From Clostridiales bacterium (GTDB taxonomy: Bacteria > Bacillota > Clostridia > Christensenellales > Aristaeellaceae): a stretch of 64,000 bases of DNA. The position numbers and the translations under genes were made by a program. Below are positions 35,368 through 45,861 of the stretch, one piece after another (position 1 is the first letter of the stretch; each line of letters begins with the position of its first letter). The stretch lies in assembly GCA_022787165.1 (NCBI GenBank), contig JALFVL010000042.1:62001-126000 (forward strand). The letters run 5' to 3'. Below the pieces are notes generated by a model. It was not told the DNA's origin. It saw only the letters and a program-made list of their open reading frames with translations, and searched no databases.

Positions 35368-36600
35368 TCAGCAGCCCTTTCGGTTGCGCACCGGCCCGCG
35401 CAGCATGTCGCCCCGGTGCAGCTTTTCCCCGCAGGGCACGCGCACCCGCTGTCCCGGCACATTCGCCGCGGCGACATGCTCGCCCGTGCCCTCGATGACG
35501 ATGTCCTCCACCATGAGCGTTTCGCTGCCCGCCGGCGTGACGGTCTCCAGCTCGTCGCCGACGAAGAAGCGGTTTTTCATCTCCACAAGCGCTTCGCCGC
35601 CCGATGCATCCAGGACATAGCCCATGTATTCGGCCGCCTGCTCCGTGCCCACAGCCCCGCCGCAGACCTCAGGCTGCCCGAAATAGAAGCCCGTATCGTA
35701 GGTTCTGTGGCTGATTTTATCCAGCTCCGCGCGCAGGCTATGCTTCTTCTCCTCAAACGCCTTCGGATCGCGCGCAAGGGCGTCCATCGCCCGGCGATAC
35801 GCGCCGACAACCGTTCCAACGTAGAGCTCGTTCTTCATCCGTCCCTCGATCTTGAAGCAGGCGACGCCGCTTCCCATCAGCCGCGGCAGATGCTCAAGCA
35901 TGCACAGGTCGCGGCTGGAGAGGATCGCCGTGCCGCGCCCGTCCTCCTCGACGGGCAGGTATTCGCCCGGGCGCGAGCGCTCCTCAAGCGCATAGCTCCA
36001 GCGGCAGGGCTGGCTGCACGCGCCCCGGTTGGCACTGCGCCCATTCAAAAAGCTCGAGAGCATGCAGCGCCCGGAATAGGACATGCACATCGCGCCGTGG
36101 ATGAACGTCTCCAGCTCGATCTCGCCGCGCAGCTCCCGCGACATGCGCTCTATCTGATCAAGCGTCAGCTCCCGCGCCAGCACGACGCGGCTTGCGCCCA
36201 TCGCGCGATAGACCCGCGCGCTCTCGCTGTTTGTCGTGTTCGCCTGCGTGCTGACGTGAATCGCAAGGCCCGGCGCCTCCCGGGCAATGCGCGCAATCGC
36301 GCCCAGATCGGAGACGATCACGGCGTCGACGCCCGCGTCCTTCGCCTCCCGCGCCGCGCGAACCATGCCCGGCAGGTCGCCGTCAAAGGCGAAGATGTTG
36401 AGCGTCAGGTTGACCTGCGCCCCAGAGGCATGCGCCAGCGCCGTCATGTCGGCAAGCGCCTGCCCGTCAAAATTGTCCGCCTGTGCGCGCAGGCCGTATT
36501 GCTTCGCCCCACAATAAACGGCGTCCGCGCCGAAGCGCAGCGCCGTCAAAAAGGGCCTCAGGCTGCCCGCCGGGGCGAGCAGCGCCGGCATCTCATTCAT
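35368..36600 (-). CDS. U32 family protein (probable RNA hydroxylation enzyme, TrhP/RlhA type)
   Basis: The 410-residue protein opens LLAPAGSLRPFLTALRFGAD and has the U32 signature FIHGAMCMSYSGRCMLSSFL followed by ANRGACSQPCRW, whose Cys residues hold an iron-sulfur cluster. Although named peptidase family U32, characterised relatives (TrhP, RlhA) hydroxylate tRNA uridine-34 or 23S rRNA cytidine. It overlaps the mltG stop by 8 bases, in a run with mltG, ylbF and rnj. Which RNA it serves cannot be told here. Confidence 0.9.
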   Translation of the reverse strand: MNEMPALLAPAGSLRPFLTALRFGADAVYCGAKQYGLRAQADNFDGQALADMTALAHASGAQVNLTLNIFAFDGDLPGMVRAAREAKDAGVDAVIVSDLGAIARIAREAPGLAIHVSTQANTTNSESARVYRAMGASRVVLARELTLDQIERMSRELRGEIELETFIHGAMCMSYSGRCMLSSFLNGRSANRGACSQPCRWSYALEERSRPGEYLPVEEDGRGTAILSSRDLCMLEHLPRLMGSGVACFKIEGRMKNELYVGTVVGAYRRAMDALARDPKAFEEKKHSLRAELDKISHRTYDTGFYFGQPEVCGGAVGTEQAAEYMGYVLDASGGEALVEMKNRFFVGDELETVTPAGSETLMVEDIVIEGTGEHVAAANVPGQRVRVPCGEKLHRGDMLRGPVRNRKGC

Positions 36601-37792
36601 CGGTCAGCCCTCTGCTTCTGTCGTATTCCTCCCACAGCGGCCGGTACATCGCCACCGCTGCGTTGTGCTCCTCCAGCGTCTTGGAGAAATGCAGCTCGCC
36701 GGAATCCGGGTCGGTCGAGCAGAAATACAGGTACTTCTGCGCGACATACTGCTCGTCCGGATAGAGCGCGGCGACGACCGCGTCCATCGACGGGTTGCAG
36801 ATCGGGCCGACAGGCAGCCCCGTTCGCGTGTAGGTGTTATAGGCCGAGTCGACCGCCAGATCGCTGTCGCTGAGCGACATCTTCTGCGAGCCGGAGACGT
36901 ACTTGACCGTCACATCCGAGCCCAGGGACATGCCCTTCTTGAGCCGGTTGTGGAACACCGCGCTGACCTTGGCGAAGTCGGCCGTCTTGGCCTCCTTCTC
37001 GATCATCGAGGCGAGCGTGAAGACCTCGTCCATCGTCATACCCAGCTCCTGCGCGCGCTCGTCGTAGCCGAGCAGATAGGCCGCCTCCGTCTGGGAGAGC
37101 AGGCGCTTGATGATCGTGTCCGCGCTCGAGCTGGTGTAGATCTCGTAGGTGTTGGGCGAGAGATAGCCCTCCAGCGCGTAGCGGCGGCTGCCCGCGTCGT
37201 CCCGCGCGAGGATTTCCTCGATGAAGTAATAGCCGCGATAGCTTTCGCCGCTGCGGCACAGCGAGAGGAATTCCTCCGTATCCGAGAGGATACCCTTTTC
37301 CTTCAGATACTGCGCGACATCCTCCACCGTCCAGCCGGGGATGATCGTGATCGTCGCCGTCAGCGGCCTGCCGTCACCGGAGACAAGTTGATCGAGAATC
37401 TCCGTTGCGGACATGGCGCGGCTGAGCTCGTAGTCGCCGCTCTGGATCACCTGGCCCTTGCCCATAAAGTCGGCCATGTATTTGAAGACGGTGTGGTTGT
37501 GAATAAGCCCCGCCTCCTCCAGGTTCCGGGCCACCGTGGACAGCGAGCTGCCCGTGGCGACAGAGAAGGGCCGGGGCTGCGCATCCTGCGCGTCAACGGG
37601 CGCAAAGAACATCGCGTCGAGCTTCTGGTAGCCCGTGTAGACCAGCCCGCAGACAATCACAAACGACGTCGCGAACACGAGCACGGGCCGCAGCAGCTTC
37701 CAGATCCAGTCGTACCAGAAAAAGCCGTAGCGCCGGCTCTCGTGCAGCTCCCGCTCGTCAAGCTCTCCCGCGCGCTTTTTCTTTTTAGCCAA
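36593..37792 (-). CDS. mltG: Endolytic transglycosylase MltG
   Basis: This 399-residue protein has a Lys-rich cytoplasmic N-terminus, one membrane helix (VLVFATSFVIVCGLVY) and the YceG domain. The segment EGYLSPNTYEI and the catalytic glutamate in LASMIEKEAK are visible, as is TRTGLPVGPICNPSMDAV near the C-terminus. It cuts nascent glycan strands to set peptidoglycan length. The start is TTG at 37792 with GGAGG 8 bases upstream; the nearby ATG is out of frame. Confidence 0.94.
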   Translation of the reverse strand: MAKKKKRAGELDERELHESRRYGFFWYDWIWKLLRPVLVFATSFVIVCGLVYTGYQKLDAMFFAPVDAQDAQPRPFSVATGSSLSTVARNLEEAGLIHNHTVFKYMADFMGKGQVIQSGDYELSRAMSATEILDQLVSGDGRPLTATITIIPGWTVEDVAQYLKEKGILSDTEEFLSLCRSGESYRGYYFIEEILARDDAGSRRYALEGYLSPNTYEIYTSSSADTIIKRLLSQTEAAYLLGYDERAQELGMTMDEVFTLASMIEKEAKTADFAKVSAVFHNRLKKGMSLGSDVTVKYVSGSQKMSLSDSDLAVDSAYNTYTRTGLPVGPICNPSMDAVVAALYPDEQYVAQKYLYFCSTDPDSGELHFSKTLEEHNAAVAMYRPLWEEYDRSRGLTDE

Positions 37793-37816
37793 ACGTCATT
37801 CCTCCACGATTTGCAA

Positions 37817-38170
37817 TCAGTTTTTGTCGGGGATATCCAGCGTCACGCCCGCCGCGTCCGTCAAAATCCTGAAGACGTCCGCGAGCACCTTCTGCATCTG
37901 CATCTCCGCCATCAGGTAGGCCTGCACGTCGCTGTTCATGTACAGCAGGGCGGCCAGCTGCTGAAAGCGCTGCATGTCCTCGCCGGGCATTTCCCCCGCC
38001 GCGCCGACCATGCTCATCTGCAGGCGTACCTGCAGCCGCTTGTATTCCTCCAGCAGCAGCCGGTTCGTCTCGTCGCTCATGGCGCGCTCGCGCAGCTCCC
38101 TGAGCCTCACGCATTCCTCGCTCCTGCTGATTTCGCCCGCCAGCGCGTGCGCGGTATCGTAAATGTTCAT
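37817..38170 (-). CDS. YlbF/YmcA-family protein
   Basis: The 117-residue, largely helical protein starts MNIYDTAHALAGEISRSEEC and matches the Com_YlbF family in length and helical pattern. In Bacillus the YlbF-YmcA-YaaT complex modulates RNase Y and affects competence, biofilm and sporulation. The start at 38170 follows GGGGAG. It lies between rnj and mltG, which fits a role in RNA decay. A weak hairpin (GCCGGC with GCCGGT) sits between it and rnj. Confidence 0.8.
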   Translation of the reverse strand: MNIYDTAHALAGEISRSEECVRLRELRERAMSDETNRLLLEEYKRLQVRLQMSMVGAAGEMPGEDMQRFQQLAALLYMNSDVQAYLMAEMQMQKVLADVFRILTDAAGVTLDIPDKN

Positions 38171-38244
38171 GGTGTACTCCCCTTTATTGCGAATGATGCT
38201 CAAAACAGACCGGCGAAATTGCTTTGCCGGCCCGGTTTTTTATC

Positions 38245-39897
38245 TTATGTTTCCATGATGATCGGCAGGATCATCGGGTTGCGCTTGATGAGGTTGAACA
38301 GGTAGGTATGCATCTCATCCTTGATGCCGTTTTTGATGGCGGTCCAGTCGCTCTGCTCAATGCGGTCGTAGCGCGCCAGCACGCTCAGGGCGACATTGCG
38401 CGCGCCGGAGATCAGCTCCTCGTTTTCGCGCACATAGACGAATCCGCGGGAGATCAGCTCCGGCCCGGAGGTCAGCTTGCCCGTCTCCCGGCTCACGCCG
38501 GCAACGACGATGATCAGTCCATCCTGCGAGAGGTGCTTGCGGTCGCGCAGCACGACATTGCCCACGTCGCCCACGCCAAGGCCGTCGACCATGACCGAGC
38601 CGGTCGGAATCGGCCCCGTGATGCTCGCCTCGTCGTCAGAGAGCTCCAGGGCCTGCCCCAGCTCCAAGATGATGACATTGTCCTGCGGCATGCCCAGATC
38701 CATCGCCAGCTGCGCGTGGCGGTGCAGCATCCGGTATTCGCCATGCACCGGGACGAAGTATTTCGGCTTGACCAGCGTATGCACAAGCTTGAGCTCCTCC
38801 TGGCAGGCGTGGCCGGAGACATGCACGTCGGCAATGCGGTTGTAGATGACCGTCGCGCCGCACTTGTAGAGCTGGTCGATGATGTGAGAGACCATCAGCT
38901 CGTTGCCGGGAATCGGCGAAGCGGAGATGATGACCGTGTCCCCCTCGCGGATTTGCAGCTTGCGGTGCTCGCTGTTGGCCATGCGCGTCAGGCCGCTCAT
39001 CGGCTCGCCCTGACTGCCCGTCGTCAGCACGACGATCTCATTGTCGTCATAGCAGTCAAGATCCCCGATCTCGATATAGACATCCTGTGGAATCTTGAGC
39101 TCGCCGATCTCCATCGCCAGCCGCGTGACGTTGATCATGCTGCGCCCGACGAAGCAAATCTTGCGCCCGAACTCGATGCAGTTGTCGACCACCTGCTGGA
39201 TCCTGTGCAGGTTGGAGGCGAACATCGCGATGATGATGCGCCCGGTCGCGTCCTTGAAGAGGCTGTGGAAGGTCTCCCCAATCTTGCGCTCGCTCATCGT
39301 GTAGCCTGCGCGCTCGATGTTTGTGGAATCCGCCAGCAGCGCGAGCACGCCCCGGGTGCCCCAGGCGGCAAGCGTGTTGAGGTCGGTCACCTCGCCGTCA
39401 ATGGGCGTGTAGTCGATCTTGAAGTCGCCCGTCATGATGACCGTGCCCGCCGGGCAGGTGATCGCCATCGCGACCGCGCCGGCGATCGAATGGCTGACCT
39501 TGATGAACTGCACCGTAAACGCGCCGATGCTCACGGTATCCAGCGGCTTGATGACGTTATACTGAACATTGGAGATATTGTGCTCCGTCAGCTTCCCGCG
39601 TATGAGCGCGCAGGTCAGCTTTGTTCCGTAGATGGGCGCGGGCGCGTTCGGGAAGACATACGGCAGCGCGCCGATATGATCCTCATGACCATGTGTAATC
39701 AGATATGCCCGCAGGCGATCGCGGTTGTTGGTCAGGTACGTGACATCCGGGATGACAAGGTCAATGCCCAGCATATCCTGGCGTGGGAAGACAGAGCCGC
39801 AGTCCACCACGACGATATCGTCCCCATATTCGAAGGCCGTCATGTTCTTTCCGATCTCTCCGATGCCGCCCAGCGGGATGATTCTCAGCTTTCCCAT
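38245..39897 (-). CDS. rnj: Ribonuclease J
   Basis: This 550-residue metallo-beta-lactamase ribonuclease has the metal-binding motif THGHEDHIG, a beta-CASP part with FASNLHRIQQVVDNC and VVLTTGSQGEPMSGL, and HVSGHACQEEL before the C-terminal domain. RNase J is the main 5'-3' exo- and endoribonuclease of Bacillota. It has its own promoter and an unusually hairpinned leader of about 120 bases. Confidence 0.96.
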   Translation of the reverse strand: MGKLRIIPLGGIGEIGKNMTAFEYGDDIVVVDCGSVFPRQDMLGIDLVIPDVTYLTNNRDRLRAYLITHGHEDHIGALPYVFPNAPAPIYGTKLTCALIRGKLTEHNISNVQYNVIKPLDTVSIGAFTVQFIKVSHSIAGAVAMAITCPAGTVIMTGDFKIDYTPIDGEVTDLNTLAAWGTRGVLALLADSTNIERAGYTMSERKIGETFHSLFKDATGRIIIAMFASNLHRIQQVVDNCIEFGRKICFVGRSMINVTRLAMEIGELKIPQDVYIEIGDLDCYDDNEIVVLTTGSQGEPMSGLTRMANSEHRKLQIREGDTVIISASPIPGNELMVSHIIDQLYKCGATVIYNRIADVHVSGHACQEELKLVHTLVKPKYFVPVHGEYRMLHRHAQLAMDLGMPQDNVIILELGQALELSDDEASITGPIPTGSVMVDGLGVGDVGNVVLRDRKHLSQDGLIIVVAGVSRETGKLTSGPELISRGFVYVRENEELISGARNVALSVLARYDRIEQSDWTAIKNGIKDEMHTYLFNLIKRNPMILPIIMET

Positions 39898-40025
39898 CGG
39901 TTTTCGCCTCCTTCCGTTTTGTTCAAATGCATATAATATGTTTTAAAATCCACCTGCTTTGTACGCCAAGCGGACTCAAAAAGCGTAAAACGAACACGCT
40001 CAGGCAAGCCTGAGTAATTGATTTT

Positions 40026-40053
40026 ATTATAACACAAAACGTACTGTTGTCAA
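40026..40053 (-). promoter_or_regulatory. Promoter of rnj
   Basis: TTGACA and TATAAT with a 16-base spacer on the minus strand. The leader contains a perfect hairpin CTCAGG-CTTG-CCTGAG at 39999-40014. Confidence 0.9.
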
Positions 40054-40149
40054 AGAAAATGTTTGGATAAGTTTTCTGAAGTATTCGGGTCAGTTCTCTC
40101 CGCCCCGCGCCGGGCATCGTATTCTCCGGGGTTTTTGTCCTTTCGGGCG

Positions 40150-40179
40150 AAAAAAAGAAACGCCCGCCCCGGACGTTTC
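40150..40179 (-). terminator. Intrinsic terminator of trxA
   Basis: A GAAACG...CGTTTC stem with a GC-rich upper part is followed by a seven-T run on the minus strand, 15 bases past the trxA stop. Confidence 0.88.
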
Positions 40180-40193
40180 TCTTTTCATTTCTT

Positions 40194-40508
40194 TTACAGG
40201 TGGCGCTCGATCATCGCGGCGATATCCTGCTTGCCGCGCGCGCCGACCGCCTGCTCGACGACCTTGCCGCCCCTCAGGACGACCAGCGTCGGAATGCTCA
40301 TCACGCCAAAGCGCTGTGCCAGCGCCGGCTCCTGATCGACATCGACCTTGCCCACAATGGCGCGCCCCTCAAACTCGGCAGCCAGCTGCTCAACAGACGG
40401 CGCGATCATCCGGCACGGGCCGCACCAGGTCGCAAAGAAATCCACCAGCACGGGCTTGTCGCCCGCGACGGCGCGCTCAAAGCTCTCCTGCGTAAAATGC
40501 TCCAGCAT
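40194..40508 (-). CDS. trxA: Thioredoxin
   Basis: This 104-residue thioredoxin has the redox motif WCGPCRM (Cys29, Cys32) and the cis-proline region [12 protein letters not shown]. Length and motifs are canonical. It follows an RseC-like gene by about 60 bases; both concern redox, but a functional link is only suggested. Confidence 0.96.
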   Translation of the reverse strand: MLEHFTQESFERAVAGDKPVLVDFFATWCGPCRMIAPSVEQLAAEFEGRAIVGKVDVDQEPALAQRFGVMSIPTLVVLRGGKVVEQAVGARGKQDIAAMIERHL

Positions 40509-40569
40509 GTTTTTTCCTCCTTTATTTTTCCTGTTGGTTTTGTTGTCCCTGTACCTGTGTTCCCCTGAA

Positions 40570-41001
40570 TCAGGCTCCCGTCATGGGCTTGGAAACGGAG
40601 ACGATTCTCGGCTCCCAGCGTCCCCTGCCCAGCCGCGAATCGAGCACGCGCATCAGGGCATAGGCCGCCGCCGTGCCCAGCACGGCGCACAGCGCCATCA
40701 GCAGCTCCGAATTGATCGCCGTCGCGGCACCGCGAAGCAGCCAGCCGATGAACAGCCCGCCCAGAAAGCCCGCCAGCGGAATCAGATACGCCGTCGCGGA
40801 CATCGCCACGACGTTCGAATCGTCGATTTCCACCTCGACGATATCGCCCTTCTCCGCCTTGCCGCGCAGCGTGATCGTGTGCTTGGCGCAGTCCGCGCTG
40901 CCGTGCATGCAGTTGTGGCATTCGCCGCAGGCCTCCGGCCTGTCGAAGACGACCGTCAGCAGGTCGCCCTCCACGTTGATGACAATTCCCTTGTTGGTCA
41001 T
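40570..41001 (-). CDS. RseC/MucC-family redox membrane protein
   Basis: This 143-residue protein starts [20 protein letters not shown]. It has the Cys cluster [18 protein letters not shown] (four Cys) and then two membrane helices ([20 protein letters not shown] and [18 protein letters not shown]). RseC-family proteins occur with Rnf complexes and in the SoxR-reducing system, where the Cys motif probably holds iron-sulfur. No rnf genes are in the window. AAAGGAG precedes the start. Confidence 0.85.
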   Translation of the reverse strand: MTNKGIVINVEGDLLTVVFDRPEACGECHNCMHGSADCAKHTITLRGKAEKGDIVEVEIDDSNVVAMSATAYLIPLAGFLGGLFIGWLLRGAATAINSELLMALCAVLGTAAAYALMRVLDSRLGRGRWEPRIVSVSKPMTGA

Positions 41002-41106
41002 GTTGCCGCTCCTTTGAAAACACTGTACAGGATGCGCATCGCGGCGCCCTTTCAAACGCCCACACGCGGCTTCCTGTGCCCTTTGCCCCCGGTCATGCAG
41101 GGCCGG

Positions 41107-42369
41107 TTATTCGAAGACCTTTTCAAACCGGCTGTAGCCCTCGGCCTCCAGCAGCTCGATCTGGTGCTTGATGTTCTTGCTCATCGGCAGCACGGTGACA
41201 ATCGCGCCGGTCTTTCGCATCTCCTGCGCCTGCTCAAGCACCTCGATTTTGCGGCTCTGCGGCACGCGGTTTCCGATCAGGAAGGCCGTCGGCTCGCCGG
41301 GGAGCCTGTAGCTGCCCGCCATGTGATCCTTGAGAATGGTGACGATGCGCTCAAAGCCGATGGAGAAGCCGCTCGCGCAGACCTCCTGCCCGCTGAACTT
41401 GCCGATCATCTTGTCGTAGCGGCCGCCGCCCGCGATGGAGAAGTTGTAGCCGTCGATCGTGACCTCAAAGATCGGGCCGGTGTAATAGCCCATGCCGCGA
41501 ACGAGCGTCGGGTCAAAGACGATCTTGACGCCCGGCGCGAGCATCGGCCTGACGCAGGAGAGGATTTCGGAGAGATTCGCCATCGCCTTCTGGGGGCGGT
41601 GCTCCTGCGGGATGCCCTCGCAGAATTCCTCGACGCTGATGCCCTCGCGCACGGCGCGGTAGACCGCCAGGTAGCGCGTGACCGCCTCCGCGTCATAGCC
41701 GTTTTCAAGCAGCTCGCGCTCAATGCCGTCCAGGCCGATCTTGTCAAACTTATCAAGGGAAATCAGCACGGAGCCGATCTGCTCCTGCGCAAAGCCCGCC
41801 GCCAGCGCCACAGCGCCGAGAATCTGCCGGTCGTTGATGTGGACGGTGAAATCGGTCAGACCAATCTCGCCGAGGATCTTCGTGATCATCGCAGAGGTCG
41901 CGGAGATCAGCTCGATTTCGGCCAGGCTGCTGTCGTCGCCCAGGATGTCGATGTCGCACTGCGTGAACTGGCGGAAGCGGCCCTTCTGCGGATTGTCCGC
42001 GCGCCAGACGTTGCCCAGCTGCATCGCCTTGAACGGGGAAGGCAGCTTTTCCTTATTGTTGGCGTAGTAGCGCGCCAGCGGCAGCGTCAGGTCGTAGCGC
42101 AGGCCGTTGTCGGCCAGCTCGCCGTCGCCCTTGTCCAGCGCGCGCTGAAGCTCTGCGCCGCGCTTCATGACCTTGAAGATCAGCTTCTCGTTGTCGCCGC
42201 CCTGCTTGGAGGTCAGGTTCTCGATGTGCTCCATCACGGGCGTCTCAATCTGCATGAAGCCGTAGGCGGCATAGCTCTCCTTGATCATACCCAGCACATG
42301 CTCGCGCAGGCGCATGTCGGCTGGAAGCATATCGCACATGCCCTTGACGGGCGTCTTGATAAATTTCAT
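41107..42369 (-). CDS. hisS: Histidine--tRNA ligase
   Basis: This 420-residue class II synthetase has motif 1 around FMQIETPVMEHIENL, motif 2 GNVWRADNPQKGRFRQFTQC, the histidine-binding segments LVRGMGYYTGPIFEV and AGGGRYDKMIG, and motif 3 ASGFSIGFERIV. A C-terminal anticodon-binding domain follows. It charges tRNA-His; a HisZ-type paralog is unlikely because the catalytic motifs are intact. The start at 42369 follows GGGAGAAG. No T-box leader is seen in the 78 bases upstream. Confidence 0.93.
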   Translation of the reverse strand: MKFIKTPVKGMCDMLPADMRLREHVLGMIKESYAAYGFMQIETPVMEHIENLTSKQGGDNEKLIFKVMKRGAELQRALDKGDGELADNGLRYDLTLPLARYYANNKEKLPSPFKAMQLGNVWRADNPQKGRFRQFTQCDIDILGDDSSLAEIELISATSAMITKILGEIGLTDFTVHINDRQILGAVALAAGFAQEQIGSVLISLDKFDKIGLDGIERELLENGYDAEAVTRYLAVYRAVREGISVEEFCEGIPQEHRPQKAMANLSEILSCVRPMLAPGVKIVFDPTLVRGMGYYTGPIFEVTIDGYNFSIAGGGRYDKMIGKFSGQEVCASGFSIGFERIVTILKDHMAGSYRLPGEPTAFLIGNRVPQSRKIEVLEQAQEMRKTGAIVTVLPMSKNIKHQIELLEAEGYSRFEKVFE

Positions 42370-42447
42370 CGTCTTCTCCCTTTCATCGGCGTCCCGCATC
42401 GCAGAGCTGCCGTTTGGTTGCTTCGGTGCAATCTGATGTATTCGCGG

Positions 42448-45400
42448 TCATTCCTGGTTTTCCTGCATCCGACGCCATTCCTCGCGCGAGATCAGTACGG
42501 TTCTCGGCTTGGTCGGACCCTCGGCCTCGGCCGTGATGCCGCGCAGGGTCATCTCGTCGACCAGCCTGCCCGCGCGCGCGTAGCCCACGCGCAGACGGCG
42601 CTGGAGCATGCTGATGGACACCTGGCCCGCCTCCACGGCGAGCTCGATCGCCTTGTTCAGCATCTCGTCGACCTGCTCGCCGCCCTGCGGCGCGTCGCCC
42701 GAGGCGGCCTTTTCCTCCTCCGCGGCGCTGTTGAGCTGCTCGATGACCTCCTCGCTGTAGTCGGCGCTGTGCTGCCCGCGGACGTATTCGACAATCCGCT
42801 GCACCTCGTCGTCGCTGACGAAGCAGCCCTGCACGCGCGTCGGCTTGCCCGCGCCCTGCGGCGCATAGAGCATGTCGCCCTTGCCCAGCAGCTTTTCCGC
42901 GCCGCCGGAGTCGAGAATCGTCCGGCTGTCGATCTGGCTGGAAACGGCAAACGCGATGCGGCTGGGGATGTTCGCCTTGATGACGCCCGTGATGACGTTG
43001 ACGGACGGGCGCTGCGTCGCGATGACCAGATGGATGCCCGCCGCGCGCGCCAGCTGCGCCAGGCGGCAGATCGATTCCTCAACCTCGCCGGGCGCGACCA
43101 TCATCAGGTCGGCCAGCTCGTCGATGATGACGATGATCTTGCTCATCGGCTCCTCGTCCGGGCCGATGGCATTGTTATAGCCGCGGATGTCGCGCACGCC
43201 CATCGTCTCAAAGCGCTTGTAACGATGCTCCATCTCCACCACGGCCCATGAGAGCGCCGCGGAGGCCTTCTTGGGATCCGTCACCACCGGGATCAGCAGG
43301 TGCGGAATGCCGTTATAGACGGACAGCTCCACGACCTTCGGGTCGATCAGGATGAGGCGCACCTCCCTGGGCGACGCACGGTAGATGATCGAGTTGATGA
43401 TCGTGTTGATGCACACGGATTTGCCCGAGCCCGTCGCGCCGGCGATGAGCACGTGCGGCATCTTCGCCATGTCCGCCACGACCGGCGCGCCGGAAATGCC
43501 CTTGCCCAGCGCAACCGCCGTCGGCGATTTCTCGCGCGTCATCTCCGGGCTCTCCAGCACGTCGCGCAGCGAGACCGTCTCGATCTTCTCATTCGGGATC
43601 TCGATGCCCACGGCGGGCTTGCCGGGAATCGGCGCCTCAATGCGCACGCCGTCGGAGGCCATGTTCAGCGCGATGTCGTCGACCAGACCGACGATGCGCG
43701 AGACCTTGACGCCCGGCGCAGGCTGAAGCTCGTAGCGCGTGATCGCCGGGCCGTGGGTGACATGCGTCAGCTTGGCCTGCACGCCGAAGCTCTCCAGCGT
43801 CTCAAGCAGCTTGCGCGCGCCGGCTTCATCCTTGGCGCGCTGGTTCGGGTCCTGATGGCTTCCGGAGCGGTCGAGCAGGTCGATCGGCGGGTAGGCGTAT
43901 TCCTCCCTGGGCGCGATGGGCGCCTCGTGCGCGTCCTTTTTCGGCATGACCAGCGGCGTGCCGTCCATGCGCGTGCCGCGCAGCTGCACGGCGGGCGCGT
44001 CGCTTTGCCGCTCCTGCGCGGCCAGGACGTTCTGCCCCTTCGGCGCAGTTCTCGCCTCATGCTCGGCCTGCGCGGCGGCGACCTGCTCGGCAAAGCTCAT
44101 GGGCCTTTCCGCGCCGCCCGTCCGGGGCGCTGGCCGCCAGCTGGCCGGAATGCTGGAGGGAACGTGCGTCTCCTCCTCTCCGGCAGAGGCTTCTGCCTGC
44201 CAGGAGGCGGCGCTCCACGGGGAAGCCTCCGCCTGCGTGGCGTCCGTCTCCTGCTGTGCGGAAGGAGACGTCCCGTCAGCCTCCCGCTCGTCATCCGGCG
44301 CGCATTCCATCTGCGCGCCGCCATCCCCCGCCTCAGGCGCATACGCCGCCTGTGCCGCTTCGATGGGCGCATCCATCTGCGCGGCTCCGTCCGGCGCGTA
44401 TGGCTCCTGCTCGTCATCCTCCTGCGCATTTCTGCTTGCGGGCGCGGCTTCCGGCGCGGCGCCCACCGCCGCCTGCGGAGCGGAGGCCTCCTCCTGATCC
44501 GCCGGATGCTCCTGCGGATAGCCGGAGTAGGTTACATGGTTCATGCCGTAAAGGAAGGCGTCCTCCGCCTCCTTGAGGGTGAAGCCGGCGCGCCGTCTCG
44601 CGCCGCGCGGCTCCTGGCGCTCGTCGATGCTCTCCCGCGCGAATTCGTCGTTTCGCTCGATGTAGAGCGTCGCCGGGCCAGCGCTTCTGGGCGCGGAGCG
44701 GGCCGGGCGCACCGGCTGTCCCGCCGTCTCAAAGAACGGCTCCACCGGCTCCTGCGGCTCCGTGCGCACGACCTCGAGCTTCGGCTTTGCCTTTCGCCTC
44801 GTCCTGCGCGTTTCCTCCTGCGTCTGGGCGTCCGCAGTCGGCTCAGCCTCCTCCGGCTGCGCCGCCGGCTCCGGACTCCTGCCTGCGCGGCGCATGGCGC
44901 TCACCTGCCGGGCTTCATCGGCCAGGCGCTCCTCGCGGCTCTGCTGCGCCGGGTTTTCCCGCGCCGCGGCCTGCCGCTCTCGCTCCTCGCGCTTCTTCTG
45001 GCGCTGCTGGGCGAGCTCCTCCTCGCGCGCGAGCGCCTCCTCCTCCTGCGCGGCGCGCAGAGCTTCCTTCTCCTCCCGACGCTCACGGCGCTCCACACGC
45101 AGGTCATCGAGCCATCCGGAAACCGCCATGCCGACATGCCCGAAGGACACGCCGGTCAACAGCATCAGCATGAGCGCCAGCGCGAAGGTCAGCACGATCA
45201 CGCTTCCCCACACATCCAGCGCCGTATACATCGGCCAGGCCAGCAGCGCGCCAATCAGCCCGCCGCCCTTGCAGTCAAGCGAAGCGCTCACATAGGAGCG
45301 CGCCAGAAAGCTGCCGTAGCCGAGCGCCTTGCCGTCCGCCAGCACGGCATTGCTGACCGCCCTCACCTGGAACAGCTGGAGCATCGCCTCCACCAGCAGA

Positions 45401-45729
45401 AACACGATCGCCCCGCAGATCAGGGGCCGCGCGCTCATCCGCTTTTCCGAAAAGAACACGAGCGTCACGCCCGCCCAGCAGACGACCAGCGGCAGCAGCA
45501 GGCAGAGCGTACCGCCCAGCCCGCGCACCACCAGCATGCACTGGTTGAGGAAGCCGCCGCCCGACGGAATGAACTGGCAGGCCAGCGCCAGCAGGCCCAG
45601 ACACAGCACGATGATGCCGATGACGCCGCGCGGCTCTGCCCCCTTCTGCTTCTTTCGGGTTGCCGTGCCGCGCTTGCCGCTGACCGTTCTCTTCCTGTTG
45701 CTGCTCTTTGACGCCGTCTTTTTGGCCAT
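42448..45729 (-). CDS. ftsK: DNA translocase FtsK/SpoIIIE
   Basis: This 1093-residue protein has four N-terminal membrane helices and a roughly 400-residue low-complexity linker rich in Ala, Glu, Gln, Arg and Pro. The motor follows: Walker [10 protein letters not shown], Walker [14 protein letters not shown] and [20 protein letters not shown]. The C-terminal winged-helix gamma domain ([20 protein letters not shown]) reads KOPS/SRS-like sequences. It pumps chromosomes at the division or sporulation septum. The linker is longer than in SpoIIIE. Confidence 0.95.
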   Translation of the reverse strand: MAKKTASKSSNRKRTVSGKRGTATRKKQKGAEPRGVIGIIVLCLGLLALACQFIPSGGGFLNQCMLVVRGLGGTLCLLLPLVVCWAGVTLVFFSEKRMSARPLICGAIVFLLVEAMLQLFQVRAVSNAVLADGKALGYGSFLARSYVSASLDCKGGGLIGALLAWPMYTALDVWGSVIVLTFALALMLMLLTGVSFGHVGMAVSGWLDDLRVERRERREEKEALRAAQEEEALAREEELAQQRQKKREERERQAAARENPAQQSREERLADEARQVSAMRRAGRSPEPAAQPEEAEPTADAQTQEETRRTRRKAKPKLEVVRTEPQEPVEPFFETAGQPVRPARSAPRSAGPATLYIERNDEFARESIDERQEPRGARRRAGFTLKEAEDAFLYGMNHVTYSGYPQEHPADQEEASAPQAAVGAAPEAAPASRNAQEDDEQEPYAPDGAAQMDAPIEAAQAAYAPEAGDGGAQMECAPDDEREADGTSPSAQQETDATQAEASPWSAASWQAEASAGEEETHVPSSIPASWRPAPRTGGAERPMSFAEQVAAAQAEHEARTAPKGQNVLAAQERQSDAPAVQLRGTRMDGTPLVMPKKDAHEAPIAPREEYAYPPIDLLDRSGSHQDPNQRAKDEAGARKLLETLESFGVQAKLTHVTHGPAITRYELQPAPGVKVSRIVGLVDDIALNMASDGVRIEAPIPGKPAVGIEIPNEKIETVSLRDVLESPEMTREKSPTAVALGKGISGAPVVADMAKMPHVLIAGATGSGKSVCINTIINSIIYRASPREVRLILIDPKVVELSVYNGIPHLLIPVVTDPKKASAALSWAVVEMEHRYKRFETMGVRDIRGYNNAIGPDEEPMSKIIVIIDELADLMMVAPGEVEESICRLAQLARAAGIHLVIATQRPSVNVITGVIKANIPSRIAFAVSSQIDSRTILDSGGAEKLLGKGDMLYAPQGAGKPTRVQGCFVSDDEVQRIVEYVRGQHSADYSEEVIEQLNSAAEEEKAASGDAPQGGEQVDEMLNKAIELAVEAGQVSISMLQRRLRVGYARAGRLVDEMTLRGITAEAEGPTKPRTVLISREEWRRMQENQE

Positions 45730-45808
45730 CGGCCTATCCTCCCCCGGAGCGCAGGCCGATACCGGCGCTCCCGATCTGTTGATACAGTATTGTATGAAGC
45801 TGCGTATA

Positions 45809-45840
45809 AAACAATCCGCCCGACCGAAGTCAGGCAGATT
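45809..45840 (-). terminator. Intrinsic terminator of the DUF3298-like gene
   Basis: An imperfect hairpin (AATCTGCCTGAC with GTCGGGCGGATT, loop TTCG) followed by GTTTTAT on the minus strand. Confidence 0.7.
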
Positions 45841-45861
45841 ATTCTAACACAATTTCAAAAA

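Noticed and set aside
33327-35498. A 723-codon plus-strand open frame opposite recD2
   Set aside because: Antisense shadow of a helicase gene with all its motifs.
42370-42447. T-box leaders before hisS and aspS
   Set aside because: The upstream gaps are too short and no T-box sequence (TGGNACCGCG-like) was seen.
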